Positions 51,184-62,685 of a stretch of 64,000 nt of DNA are shown here, in pieces. The notes under the pieces were generated by a model, which was given only the letters and a program-made list of their open reading frames with translations, was not told where the DNA came from and searched no databases. The stretch spans positions 14,951,001 through 15,015,000 of the forward strand of contig NC_090777.1 of NCBI RefSeq assembly GCF_040054535.1. Reading direction: 5' to 3'. The DNA comes from Antennarius striatus. Its lineage: Eukaryota; Chordata; Actinopteri; Lophiiformes; Antennariidae. Position 1 is the first letter of the stretch. Every line of letters begins with the position of its first letter. The position numbers and the translations under genes are program-made.

Positions 51184-52325
51184 ATGTCGAGGCCTCCGTC
51201 CTCCCAGATGACCCCCCAGTCCTACAGGGTCAGTGACAGAGACCTCACAGAGATTGAACTCCATTCTGTGGACTCCATTAACGACCTTCACCGAACACAA
51301 CACGAACACAGCCAGAAAGGTACCAACACACCAAAAACACAAACAGAAAGGTACCAACACACACCACAAACAGTCAAAGGTACCAAAACACACCAGGAAC
51401 ACGACCAGAAAGGTACCGACACACCAAAAACACAAACAGAAAGGTACCAACACACACCACTAACAGTCAAAGGTACCAAAACACACCAGGAACACGACCA
51501 GAAAGGTACCGACACACCAAAAACACAAACAGAAAGGTACCAACACACACCACTAACAGTCAAAGGTACCAAAACACACCAGGAACACGACCAGAAAGGT
51601 ACCGACACACCAAAAACACAAACAGAAAGGTACCAACACACACCACAAACAGTCAAAGGTACCAAAACACACCAGGAACACGACCAGAAAGGTGCCGACA
51701 CACACTAACACACATGTGCAAGCCTAGGCAATCACCTAGCTTTGCACAAACCCTAACCTAACCCCAACTCAATCTGACCCAAACACGCACCACATACACA
51801 CATTTTGAACCAGCCTTATAAGTACATGCACACATCTGAAAGGCTGTCCTGTTTCTGACCTCAGGGATGAGGCCTCCTCGTCCTGCCTACACACCCTCCC
51901 CTAACGGGAATCTCTACACGTGCGACGTGACAGCTGTCAATCAAAGAGTCCATCCAGTGAGCAGTAAATGGCAGAGCCGTCTACAGGACATGCTGACGCC
52001 CAGCTCCTCCCGCGCCTTTGCAATGGGCTGCGCCATCATCACACTGTTCCTGCTCACAGTGTTGCTCATCTTCTACTTCTTAGGTGAGAGGTCATATGAA
52101 TTCATTGACATGAGAATCCACTCATATTTCTTGCATGTGTTGAATTCAGCTTGTGGTAACTCAACACAGCATGTTGCTCTCCTTCATCCAGTCCAGCAGG
52201 GTGGTACGGTCCAGATGCTGACAGACGCGTTAAGGGAGAAAGAGGCTGCAGCTACACAACTGTCAGAGCTGATCCAGGAGCTGCAAGCGCTGAGACACAA
52301 CCTGACAGCCATCAGGGTGACATGA
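51184..52325 (+). CDS. lsmem2: Leucine-rich single-pass membrane protein 2
   Basis: Three exons, 51184-51319, 51865-52083 and 52192-52325, join in frame to 489 bases (162 residues, close to the mammalian length). The family's signature VDSINDL is present as ELHSVDSINDLHR near residue 25-35. A cytosolic proline-rich part (MRPPRPAYTPSPNG) leads to one transmembrane segment, GCAIITLFLLTVLLIFYFL, then a short coiled coil (MLTDALREKEAAATQLSELI...). LSMEM1 and LSMEM2 share this plan; synteny with ifrd2, naa80 and a hyaluronidase favours LSMEM2. Its biochemical role is not established. An in-frame ATG lies 28 codons upstream at 51,100, but MSRPPSSQ at 51,184 is the better start. The 5' splice site AAAG/GTACCA is weak and is the first unit of a minisatellite. 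Human LSMEM2 also neighbours IFRD2. Confidence 0.8.
51320..51700 (+). repeat. 93-base higher-order minisatellite at the lsmem2 5' splice site
   Basis: The array consists of three subunits of about 31, 29 and 33 bases, each ending AAAGGTACC, which make a 93-base unit repeated about four times. Twelve exact GGTACC copies and one GGTGCC variant are present. It starts at the first intron base of lsmem2. The lsmem2 frame stays open through it to a stop at 51,706-51,708. Confidence 0.95.
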
Positions 52326-52623
52326 GGAAGGTGTTGAGATAAATCTTTACATGTGTGCATCTCGTAACAACGAGTAACAACGAAACTTTAAACCGTGTTT
52401 CATACTGGATGTTTCCCCGAGGAGGAAATACTGGTCAAAAGTTCCTCGGAATGTCTCTTCGTGTTTCAGTGTCCCCAGTGGAACCACATTATTAAGAGAG
52501 GGGAACTGTCTGAGAACCATTCCACTCTCTCTCTATGATGGATTGGGTTCTTCTCTTCTGTGTTGACACAGAGTAGCTATTCAGATAAAGTGAATGGAGG
52601 TTGTCTATGTTTTTACGTTCCAT

Positions 52624-52629
52624 AATAAA
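52624..52629 (+). promoter_or_regulatory. lsmem2 polyadenylation signal
   Basis: AATAAA lies about 300 bases after the lsmem2 stop on the same strand, a sensible distance for a short 3' UTR. Confidence 0.55.
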
Positions 52630-54016
52630 CATTCAATGTCTTTGGCAAAATGCTCACTTTAAAGTGTGGACATGGTGACACAAATGTGTTTGCATGATGT
52701 TAACAACGTACCAGCTGTCTACAGTTTGTGCTGCTGGTGAGTAGGAGCCGTTAATGCCACTGAATCAGTAACATGTGACATGGTATTAGTCTGTGTGGCA
52801 CACAGCCCACCAACACAAGCAATAAATAGAATAACAAAGAATGTTATTTCTGGTCTTGTGTTGTATCTTCTGTCTGTACTCAGTTTGGTCTGTTTGTTCA
52901 ACAAACACAAAGTTCTATTTACCTAAGAACATGTTTAGAGGAAAGGAAGCAGCACACAAGTGAGTTCATATGTTACCTCCACCAAGCAGGTCATGCTTTA
53001 ACCATGCAAGTTTGTTTTTCTGGCTGTTAGTTATTAAAAAAGTGACTAACTTTTGTTTTTTTTAAAGTATGGTGGTCATCTGTATTCACTGAATTCTGAA
53101 TTATTTGATTAATTCTTTATAATCACAGATTTTCCATGAATTTTAATGGATAATTTCTATAATGCCTGGTAACTATAGAAAGCATCCAGGGTGCAAACCT
53201 TCAAGGAAGTTCACTTCCCCAGGTTGTCGTTGTAACCTGAAGACAATTGTACTGAGACATTTTGTAATATGAGTCAGTGACCATGAAAACCTAGAAGTAG
53301 AATCTGGAATCACATCAGTTCTCACAAGAACTTCAATAGTTATTAAAGGAAAACAATTTTCTTTCTTCAGGATCTAGAACCAACTTTTTTCCCTTTTTTT
53401 TACATTTCACAGTAATAAGGCAAGCAGTTCAATTATAATTGACAAAAATATATCCAAAAATATTCATATACAATATTAATAAGAATATTCAGTGCTGTCC
53501 CTTAACATGGATCCTCTACAAAATGTGTGGTTCTTGAAAAGCCATCAGATGTGTGTAAAATCCTTAAAAGATATGAACACAAACACAGGCAACAAAATTA
53601 CCTCCTCCATGAAGGTCAACATTTTAGTGACATCCCAGTATGATCTAGTAGTCAACAAAGTCTGTTCTGGGTCCAGGTAATAGTCCAGATCCAGACTGTT
53701 CATGCGACCATTTTGATGTCTCTTCTAAACTACATCTTCAAATAATTGTGATTATACTTTTCTTGGATATCTGGAAAACTAATAACAACATAATTCCAGG
53801 GGTCAATGAGCAAACTAATCACATTCATAACAATATTATGACAACACTCAAATAATCAATGAATGAATAAAAGTTTTTTGTGTTTTTAACAAATTTAGAG
53901 GTAAGGCATGAAGTGCCACCTGTATGACACTGGGTCATCTTTCCTGTACAAAAGGTCATGTTGTATTTGCACATTTATACATTTTTAAAACATACCAATA
54001 AATTCACATGCATTCC
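52630..54016. other. Intergenic stretch between convergent lsmem2 and naa80
   Basis: AT-rich sequence with no recognised exon. I looked here for further hyaluronidase exons (the DWE-WRP catalytic block, the EGF-like end) on the minus strand and saw none. Confidence 0.45.
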
Positions 54017-54027
54017 TTTATTTTATT
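54017..54027 (-). promoter_or_regulatory. Candidate naa80 polyadenylation signals
   Basis: Two overlapping minus-strand AATAAA motifs lie about 0.9 kb past the naa80 stop. If used, the hyaluronidase relic would be part of the naa80 3' UTR. Confidence 0.35.
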
Positions 54028-54084
54028 CTATTCTCACATTACCACACGGGACTCAGTCTACATCATCAGACATGTGGTTCCAAG

Positions 54085-54300
54085 AGCGGCAGCTGACAGA
54101 TTCTTGTTGTTTGGGCTCCTCTCCTCACACTCCTGCCTGTTCTCCACGACACTGAAGTCTCCCAGGTCCAGCCGAACGTCGTAGTTCTTCCAGACCATAG
54201 GTATGTTCCAAACCACAGTAAAGGGCCGACCCTGCAGGATGGGACCTGCTGCTGCTGTAGCTTGCAAGGCATTATGGGTGAGGGATGGACCACGGGTGGA
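54085..54300 (-). pseudogene. Hyaluronidase first-exon relic
   Basis: A minus-strand segment reads GPILQGRPFTVVWNIP then YDVRLDLGDFSVVENRQE. This is the start of the mature hyaluronidase (GH56) domain: the RPF-VVWN-P block and the V-LDL--F-VV-N block occur in HYAL1, HYAL2 and HYAL3. A hydrophobic stretch before it could be a decayed signal peptide, but no ATG opens this frame (a stop immediately precedes it). After the match the frame runs about 25 unrelated residues to a stop, and no further hyaluronidase exons follow. In mammals HYAL3 overlaps NAA80 on the same strand, so the position fits a lost HYAL gene. It could instead be a retained exon of a gene rearranged elsewhere. Confidence 0.65.
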
Positions 54301-54939
54301 GGTTTGACACAGAAAAGCAGGGGATGTGAGAACGACGGAGGAGAACGGGAGACAGCGCCATGCCTATTCACACACCAATGAGTCCTCCCTGACAATAAAC
54401 TGGCATGTCACAACTCCCAAATCCATTCATAAATCCTGTCAAGACATTTTTAACACAGGGAACACTTTGAATAATAAAGGTATCAGATTTATCATTTAAA
54501 ATTCTAAAGAAATTACTGCATTCTCTCTCCCTCTTTGGGAATATTTTAATATTTAAAAATTTGTCATTTCAAAAGTTTCACTGTGCTGCACAAGGCACTG
54601 CAGGTCAGTCCAGTTCAGTAAAACAGACTACTTCATTACATTCCATGACAAACATGAAGTGCAGGCTAACACACGCTACTGTCACATGATCATCCTTATA
54701 GAACGACATATCTCTGGTTGTGTTTATGCTCATAATACTGGGAATTTCCCACCAGGGTGACTCCAGTTTCTCCTCACCGACTCAAGAGCACCTGGTGACT
54801 AAATGTTTCTGTGGATGACAACAAGGACCTCGGTGCTTTCTTTTCTAAAACACGTCTAACACCACCAACAGTTTGTCTTTTGATGCGTTTGCATCAACGT
54901 GGAAAAAGGGCTTCTCCAGTGCATTTGACTGTGTGTTTG

Positions 54940-55876
54940 TCAAATGTCTTTGTGCATCCAGTAGATGGGGACTCCTTTGGCGTCTTTGTATGGAGTTTCA
55001 GTCAGAGTCTGAGCTATGTGTTGCACCACAGATTGAGGTAGAGGTGGTGGAGGTGGCACGGAAGGAAAAGAAAAAACAGGTGGAGGAGGGGGTGGGGCAC
55101 AAGGAGGGATGGTGTGAGGAGGACAGGGGATAGAGGGAGGAGGAGGGATGGAAGGAAAAGGAAGTGGAGCAGGAAGAGGAGGTAAACTAGATGACGGAGG
55201 AGACTCCACACCACCTCTTGAGTCTCTGTCTGCTTGAAGTACTTGAACATCCGTCTTAGTCCGTCTTTCGTTCTGCGTGCTTGTTTCTCCGCTCGGCATT
55301 CTGGAGAACTTCAGAAGCATCTCCATGGGAACAAACATCGTCATGGCACCTGCGTTCTGCACTGGCGTCGACAGCACATAGCCAATGTGGGCGTAGAAGT
55401 GCTGCTTGTCGTGGGTGGTCAGACACAGACGCTTGAATCCTCTGCTTTTGGCGTAGCGCTCCGTCTCCTCCATCAGCGTCCGGCCGTAGCCCTTCCCTCG
55501 CTCCGCCTTGGATACCACCACCGACTCCACGAACAGGCTGCCGCTCTGACCCACAACCCGTGACAGTCGAGCGTGGCCAAGCAAGCTCTCACTCTGTCTA
55601 CGGCCCTGAATGAGAACCAGGCAGATGGGGAACTCTGGACAAGATTTCTGGAGGGAGTGAACTCGGGCAGTCTGGCTCCTCTGCCACTCGGAGTTGACCA
55701 GATCTGCACAGGGAACCAGCAGGTCTGGACGCCGGTGGATCGGGACCACATGGATATTCTCCTGTTCTAGGCTGTTCTCTACAGTCAGAGAGTCTGATGA
55801 TGAGATGGAGCACTGGTCCACGTTCAGCCCACCTCCACTCTCTGGTCTGGAACTGGTTGGTGTTAATGGGTCAGAC
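54940..55876 (-). CDS. naa80: N-alpha-acetyltransferase 80 (actin N-terminal acetyltransferase), main exon
   Basis: NAA80 acetylates the acidic N-terminus of processed actin in the cytosol. The exon encodes about 311 residues. The GNAT domain starts near IHRRPDLLVPCADLVNSEW and contains VGHARLSRVVGQSGSLFVES, the acetyl-CoA loop AERGKGYGRTLMEE (R-x-x-G-x-G) and LCLTTHDKQHFYAHIGY. A long proline-rich linker follows (PPPPPPVFSFPSVPPPPPLP), the kind that binds profilin in the human protein, and the end VPIYWMHKDI matches human NAA80. The codon at 55,821 that looks like a start is GTG; the frame stays open upstream to an AG acceptor at 55,877 (CCCCACAG) and then hits TAG, with no ATG. So the initiator must be in an upstream exon that I could not identify. 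Confidence 0.93.
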
Positions 55877-57470
55877 CTGTGGGGATCAAGGTTGAACTAA
55901 AGTCAGACTTCATTCGACTTCTACTGATGATAAAATGTTAGAAAATGTTTTTAACATACAGTTAAAACCTATTGATGGATTGATTTGCACCAGATTCTGA
56001 AAACCTGTACGTTAAACAATGATGAAACTCAGTTGGACATAATTACACTTTTAAATCTTATGGTGTTGCTGCGAAAAGAGGCTGTGCAGATAGAGTAGGT
56101 ACTGAGTGAACCTTAGTAAAAAGTCACTTTCCTTGCAATATTATCACATTATCATGGTGTTTGTTTCGGTCAGGTCAAATTTAACTGCTGATGTTTAATA
56201 TGAAGACAACAATGGATAAAATAATACAATAAAATACAGATAGACTTTTAAAACATCCCTTTAATATTAATTGAACAGATAATACAGGTATATCATTGTT
56301 TTATCTACAGCCCTTACTGTTTTTATAGATGTCAGCCACATTGAATCTCAAAAACAATATTATTTTAATTACCTAGAATATCTCATATACAGTATATAAT
56401 TTGTCATTAACTCAATTTAGAGAACTCGATCTCTGATGGATTTCTGAGTGCTAATACAGGAGAGTCATGTTTTAATGTTATCACCATGACTGAAGTGGAT
56501 CTCTATCCAACACATCTCATCTCTCAATTTCTAAAGGGATCTGCGCTTCAAAGTAATAATAATTAAAAATAATTCTACTAGATTTACAGAGTGGATTACT
56601 AATGATAATAAATTATCTGGTCTAACAATGCATATTTAATTCTATCACACAAAAATATTCATTTATGCAAATTTAAACTATTTCCAAAAATTAACCATGG
56701 CTCCAATGATTATGGGATAATGTTGCAGAAAGGGGGGGGGGGGACAACAACCAAAAAACAACAAAGTCACACTCACCTAGAGAGAAAGGCTGAACGCTTT
56801 ACTGTCCGTTTGAAATATTTTCTTCAATCAATTTATTTATTAAAAAGGTACTGTATTGTCTTCAGTCAATGTTTATGTCACAGTAGATATTCCAAAGATG
56901 TAACAGGAAGCTGGAAACGGAGACAACATCTAAAAATAAGAGCATGAGCTTCACGATATGACTGTCACGGCTCTGACTTCAGAGATACACTGGTGGCATC
57001 ATACACAGGGAATATTATCTTTAAATTAATCATTTAAGCACTGAGCGTTAAACTACTTAAGAACCCACATTCTGTCAAATTGGGACAGGAAGTAACAGGA
57101 AGCTGCTTCTTTTTGTCACAATAAAAGCACAGGGGTCACAGAAACAGCTCGGAAGCTTCATGCTGTTCGTGTTCTCGTCATCAGAATTATTTACACGTGT
57201 GCAGTTAAGTGTGACGTGAAAAACCTTCTGTTGTAAAATATATGTGTGTCACGGCTCTTGAGCAAGGCACAAATACAACCGTGTATGGTGACAGGAAGAC
57301 CCGGAATGACACGAATATAGCATTGCTGTATTTTCAAATTAAAATACTTGCGGTAACTGTCCCGTGTGTGCCGTGTATTTAAAGATCACAGCCACGCTTC
57401 CATATTTTAAAAGTTATTCTCTGTAATAAAACTTCACATAGATGTATTTGTTTTTATTAAGTTTTCTAGC
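55877..57470. other. Region upstream of the naa80 main exon
   Basis: Presumably naa80 intron 1. It is AT-rich, with a G-run near 56,731-56,742 and no recognised exon. The missing naa80 start exon should lie here or in the GC-richer block that follows. Confidence 0.4.
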
Positions 57471-57870
57471 ACCACCGGTGAGCCACGCTCCTCCCTCGCT
57501 TCCACTTCCATGTAAGGCCCGACTCAGCAGCGGGTGAAGCCGCTGAGCTCGATCGCTTGTTCGTGCCGTTCATTCGTAAACACTGTAAAGCTCTGTTTAA
57601 AGCTCGGCTGTTTATCGTCACACTATAGCTGTACGTACATTATCAGTCTGGCGAATGGTCGCCGGTGTCTTCTGCATCAGGGAGCTCGTTTGGACCCTCG
57701 GCTGATAGGTGGTGGCGTTTGAACGTTTTAACCGGGGAACCAGTTGGATGATGACGGTCACGGTACCTGATTCACGGCCAGTTTTAAAATCGACCATGTT
57801 GCCGAAAAAGGAGTGTTGTGGTGTGTGCCAGCGCCATGCTGCCATCCAGCGGACAGGAGGGGTATTACAC
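57471..57870 (-). promoter_or_regulatory. CpG-containing region, candidate naa80 promoter
   Basis: Between the prkar2a 3' end and naa80 this block is richer in G, C and CpG than its flanks. It contains a minus-strand ATG frame (MVDFKTGRES then a GT donor at 57,762), but its phase does not fit the acceptor at 55,877, so it is not accepted as the start exon. Confidence 0.3.
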
Positions 57871-58428
57871 AACAACGTGAACCCCGGGCACAGGATATGT
57901 AGTTGTTTGTGGGGTCTAAAGTCGGCAGTGTAGGTAAGGGGAAAAAAAAAATCTTTGAGGTTCTGGAGGTGGAATTTTTTTTTTTAATTCAAAAATTGTT
58001 TGTCCAGATCTGGGTAAAATCGAATAGAGACCTGAGGTGTTCTGAACCAGCGGCATCAGGTCCAACTCTGCAATCTGGCCCTCACGGTTTTAGGGGAAGA
58101 AGTGTCCTCGTTTTTGCCTATCATAACACCACATTTATTATGTCCGTGCGTTTTCATCTCAATGATGTATTTTCTCTCTCTTTAACAAGATTGTAAATTC
58201 TCAATTATAGTGTTTGATTGCAAATCATCAAATCCAAACATTACCATCCTGTCGACAAATGGTGAATGTTACATGCCTTCAATCTATATGTAGTAGGCTG
58301 CAGGACAGTCTGTACACTACTCATGGTTAGCACATCAACACCATTTCACCAAATAAAATTTAAATATACACATGTCAACAAAGTTTGTATACAAATTCAA
58401 GAGGCAAGGCTTTTAACAAAATGTTTGC

Positions 58429-58434
58429 TTTATT
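58429..58434 (-). promoter_or_regulatory. Candidate prkar2a polyadenylation signal
   Basis: A minus-strand AATAAA lies about 1.16 kb past the prkar2a stop. The AT-rich sequence between has T-runs and short GT tracts but no other gene, consistent with a 3' UTR. Confidence 0.4.
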
Positions 58435-59279
58435 TTTTCCTTTTTTTTTTTTAAATCCAGGACAACTCATTCAATGATAAGGAGAAATAAGCACTACTGT
58501 TTCATTTAGAATCTTTTCTGTTACTGCTTTTACATTTTGTCAAATGGATCATAAATTTTTATCAGAAGTGGTCAAAGTTAAACAAAATAATAAATGAACA
58601 TATAATAACAATACATTAATAATTAATTCAATACAATGAGTGTGGCGTCAATGATAGAACAATGGCCCAGAAAATTTAGGGTTGTTATCGTTTTCACTTT
58701 TGTGGTACTGTAATAATCACCAGCACTAACTCAACTCAACAACAGCAGAGGAATAAACGGAGTGCACTCATAAACTTTTGCACGCCGGCCTCTCAGAGAG
58801 GAAACACTTTTTTTAAATTTAAATTATATTTTATCAAAGCTTCTGTTTTTATCTTCATAAAACTTTTCTAAAACCTAGGTTTTCTTTAAACATTTGTATC
58901 TTTTTTTTTGCGTTTTTAATTTTTTTACCTTTTCTGAGATTTTGTTTAAAGTTTTTCCATCTCCATTTTAACACGTGTCCATTTTTGCAAGTGTGGGAAC
59001 CTATATGTTTTCTGAGCATCTGTACCTGTGTGTGTGTGTGTGTGGTATTGTGTCCTTAACTAAGGCGTGTTGGAACAAATTTAAGTTGTTTAAGTGCTCA
59101 TGTCAATGCAAAGCCTACACAAATTAAGCATGATAATGTGTTTCTAAACACGATGGAGTATGTGTATGTACTGTCTGTCCTGCACTGTGTTACCTGCACT
59201 GAGGTCAACGTAGCAAAGACATTCATACTGAGAGGTTGAAGCTGGTTCAATCAATGAGATGTGTGGCCTTTAGCTAGCT

Positions 59280-59528
59280 GTGTGTGTGTGTGTGTGTGTG
59301 TTTACAAAGTGAGCTTATCATGGAGTGTGTTGAGCTAATATGTGCATGAGGTGTGAGCAAACTGGATGAAGTGGGCATCTCTCAGTGCCAACATATGTGT
59401 CAGTGTACATGTATGCATGTGTGAGGGAGTGGTCATACTGTGTGGACCTTGCAGATGAACCAATCTGTCATGTGTTTGTACGGCCAGTGTAAAGCTTTGA
59501 CTGAGTGTAGCCCCTGCATGATGTGAAC

Positions 59529-59561
<33 letters not shown>
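59280..59561. repeat. Two short (GT)n tracts in the prkar2a 3' UTR region
   Basis: About ten GT units lie at 59,280-59,300 and about sixteen at 59,530-59,561, the second about 30 bases past the prkar2a stop. Confidence 0.9.
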
Positions 59562-59562
<1 letters not shown>

Positions 59563-59591
59563 TAGAAGGCACGGAGGGTGGTGTAGGAGGC

Positions 59592-62500
59592 TCAGTCTCT
59601 CAGGTCCATGCTGGAGCCAAACAGGGCCACCAGCTGCTCCTCATAGTGGGCGATGTTCCTTTTCATGATCTCCTTACAGGATCCCAGGAGGCGCTCAAAT
59701 GCCTGCACGTCTATTACTGCAGGAGAGGGGGGGACAGAGGGAAATATGTCAGGTGTCACTGGACTCCACTGATAACGGCTTGAAAAGTGTATGGAATGGA
59801 AATACAAAACATTTCAGTCCAACTGGTCTCCATCTATCAGAATAACTAACCCAACCCTAACCCTTCTTTTCCTTTCGGCTTTTCCCTTCAGGGATCGCCA
59901 CAGCGAATCAATCGCCTCCATCTAACCCTGTCTTCTGCATCCTCTACTCTCACACCAACTACCTTCATGTCCGCACCCGGATAAATACATAGGGTTGCGA
60001 CAGGAAGGGCATCCAGCATCACTCACTCACTCACTCACACTCACACACACACACACACTTGGACAGGGTGGTGAGATGCAGGAATTCATTTAGTTGCAAT
60101 CTGCAACTTCAACACTAGTAAGCACTAAACCCTCAACACTGGATCTTCGATGCTCCACATTAGATGCCGTAGTACAACGAGTACAAGCACCATGAAGCAG
60201 TGTGTAAAAACTGAACAGTGCAAAAAGAGTGAGACAAACACAGCATCTAGCGTAAAAACAAAGAAAAACATTGAATTTATAAATAAACGTATTTCTATTA
60301 GGGCTGAGGGGATGGATGAGACACCAGCAGCTGTTAACAGCTCTTCATTTGTTTTAAAGAGAAGAGCCGCTCATTGCTGTACAGCCTTAATTTGCACATC
60401 CACATTAAAAGCAAAAAAAATAGCGCCCATAGCGTTTTGATCAACAAAAATATGAGGTGACCACAGACAAGATGGAGAGCCAACACCACTTAGGAGTTCA
60501 ACAAAGCTCAAACGCTCACTGCTGAAACAACTCCGGAAGTGGAGAATTAAAGCCAGATACTGTTGTAAGGATGAGGGAGTCAAATACTTGTTGTTGACTT
60601 GACTTTGATTAAATATCGTTTTTTTTAAGCGTCAATAGACCTTAGCAGTCAGAATGAACTGGTTGAAACAAAAACGTACTTTGAGTAATGATTTACACTG
60701 AAATACAGTCATGTATGTATTTTAGATATAGTTATCATACTCAGGACATCTGCTGAAAATCTCACGCTGATAAACACTTTGCAAGCACACTGGCTTTGTT
60801 ATAGTTCGTCTAGTGAGCGGGTTCTTCATCAATGCTGACAAATGTGTTTCACAAGTCAGTGTGAGAAGGTCTCATCTTACCCAAACACTTGACATCCCCT
60901 ACAGCGTAGGCTGAGGCAGCCCGGGGCTTGTTGGTGACCAAGGCCAACTCCCCAAAGTATTGACCCCTACTACAGCGCGTTATCTCCACCTCCGCATTAT
61001 CTGCATGGTCTGCTTTTGTCTGTAGGGAGAAGATGAGAGGACAGAGGGGAACAGGAGAGGTGACGATGAGGTCAGAAACCCTTCAGCATTTCATTTTTGT
61101 TTTCCTCTCTCTATGAGAAGTACTCAGCTTCGGAGCAGACAATTCTGATTCCCTCTGTTGCTTGGCAAATCTACTGGTGTATTTTATTTCTTTTTGGGGG
61201 TGGGGGTGGGGAGCTGTTAATGTCAAAATGTTCTGCATAAAATGTACCTGGTAGAGGAATATCACCTGCTTTTATGTCAATGCTTGTTCATACTCTTCCT
61301 CAGTCTATGACAGTGGTTTAATATTTAGTGGCCTACATTCATGTGATCTGTCTTCTGCTCAGCTACTGGCTCTATTACAGCTGAACCAACACTGAAGTCA
61401 CAGCTGGAAACATTTTTTTAAGAGGTAAGTGAAGGACGTGAACAGAAGGGCTTACTTTACTCTTCATCATGATCTTGACTTCCCCAGACTCTACAATATA
61501 GAAGCAGTCTGCCTTGTCGCCCTGAGGAGAGACAATTATGAAGTAATAATGTATGATAATGAAGGATGAAATCACAAACATTCCGCCGATAAAATGCAGC
61601 TGTATCCACGTCTTACCTGTGTGATGATGCGTTCAGCATCTGAGAACTGCTTTGCTCCCAGTACGTCCACTATCTTCATCCTCTCTGTTGCCTGGACAGA
61701 GGAGGAGGATCAGGAAGGAAGAGAAAGAGAATGAGAAAAAATATGGGAGCAGATAGAATCACTGTCTGCCATGTAGATTATGGCCATGTTAGCTCATGTA
61801 CACCATCTTCTCTACTGCACTTCTTCAGCTATTCCATGACATTTTTTAGACATATTGTGATTTTAGACATGATCTTAACTAACAAAGTTTGCTCTTGATT
61901 GATGGTCTAAAACACAAAAGCCTTATCACAAACTGTCAGGTGGGAAGGAAAATGCTAAATGCAAAACAGCGTGTTTTCTAAAAAAACAACTGTTTTCTAA
62001 AAAAACAAATCAACCACTGAACTCACCTCCAGTGACTTGAGTAGGGGCACAGACTCAATGAAACACTCGTACATCCTCCTTTTCTTAGCATTGTTCTTCA
62101 CGATGAGTCTACGAAAAGTAACACGGTCCTAGGAAAAACCAGCGACAGTTAGCCGTCACTTCTTGGAAGGAGTTTTCTCCGACGAGGACCTTCCGCTGTT
62201 TTGTCACAGGGAGGCGCTGCAGCAGCATAACGTTAGAGAGCAGGGCACAGGCTCCATTCATAGTTACCACAACTCCATTCTTAACATGTTTGAGCATCAA
62301 GACTGAGAGGAAGGAGAAGAAGCCCTTAACACTAAATGGTCATAACTGTGGTCCTGATTTAAATACAACTGAATAAGCAATTAACAATCTCAATCATTTC
62401 CAACTTAAAACCTGTTGAAAATCGTCTTAGTTAGGCCTGTGCTCACATTGACAGAAATGGCCTCTGGGTATTTAAATTTAAACTCATAATGATTATATAA

Positions 62501-62685
62501 CACACTACAAAACAACACCATTAAAGTATCGTAATGTCCTTACCAGTCCCCATAGCGCCCCCTCCTGAGTGGCGATGATGGTGGCGGCGCGTGGTGTGTT
62601 GTACATGAGCGCCAGCTCCCCGAAGCTGCCCTTATTGTTATACTGACCCACGCAACTTCCTGATACCACGATGTCATAGACACCC
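59592..62685 (-). CDS. prkar2a: cAMP-dependent protein kinase regulatory subunit II-alpha, 3' part
   Basis: RII-alpha holds protein kinase A inactive and releases the catalytic subunit on binding cAMP. Six exons lie in the window, high to low: 62685-62544, 62128-62027, 61691-61617, 61521-61456, 61019-60881, 59716-59592. They cover the second half of cyclic-nucleotide domain A (phosphate-binding cassette [17 protein letters not shown]) and all of domain B ([34 protein letters not shown], cassette [18 protein letters not shown]) to the end [12 protein letters not shown]. Junctions are in frame. The docking/dimerisation domain, inhibitory site and start of domain A lie beyond the right edge. Some residues match RII-beta ([15 protein letters not shown]), but [22 protein letters not shown], the SSMDL end and the synteny point to RII-alpha. 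Confidence 0.9.
59858..60060. repeat. Dispersed repeat fragment ending in (CACT)n/(CA)n
   Basis: The segment GGCTTTTCCCTTCAGGGATC GCCACAGCG...GACAGGAAGGGCATCCAGC resembles a LINE-derived repeat common in teleosts, followed by CACTCACTCACTCAC and (CA)n. It lies in a prkar2a intron. The family is not assigned. Confidence 0.5.

Noticed and set aside
51320-51700. CRISPR-like appearance of regularly spaced repeats
   Set aside because: The spacers repeat as well, there is no leader or cas gene, and the context is a vertebrate intron; it is a minisatellite.
55819-55821. Start of naa80 at this codon
   Set aside because: The codon is GTG and the frame continues open upstream to a splice acceptor.
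57762-57798. MVDFKTGRES as naa80 start exon
   Set aside because: Its donor leaves one base of a codon, whereas the acceptor at 55,877 needs two; no linking exon was found.
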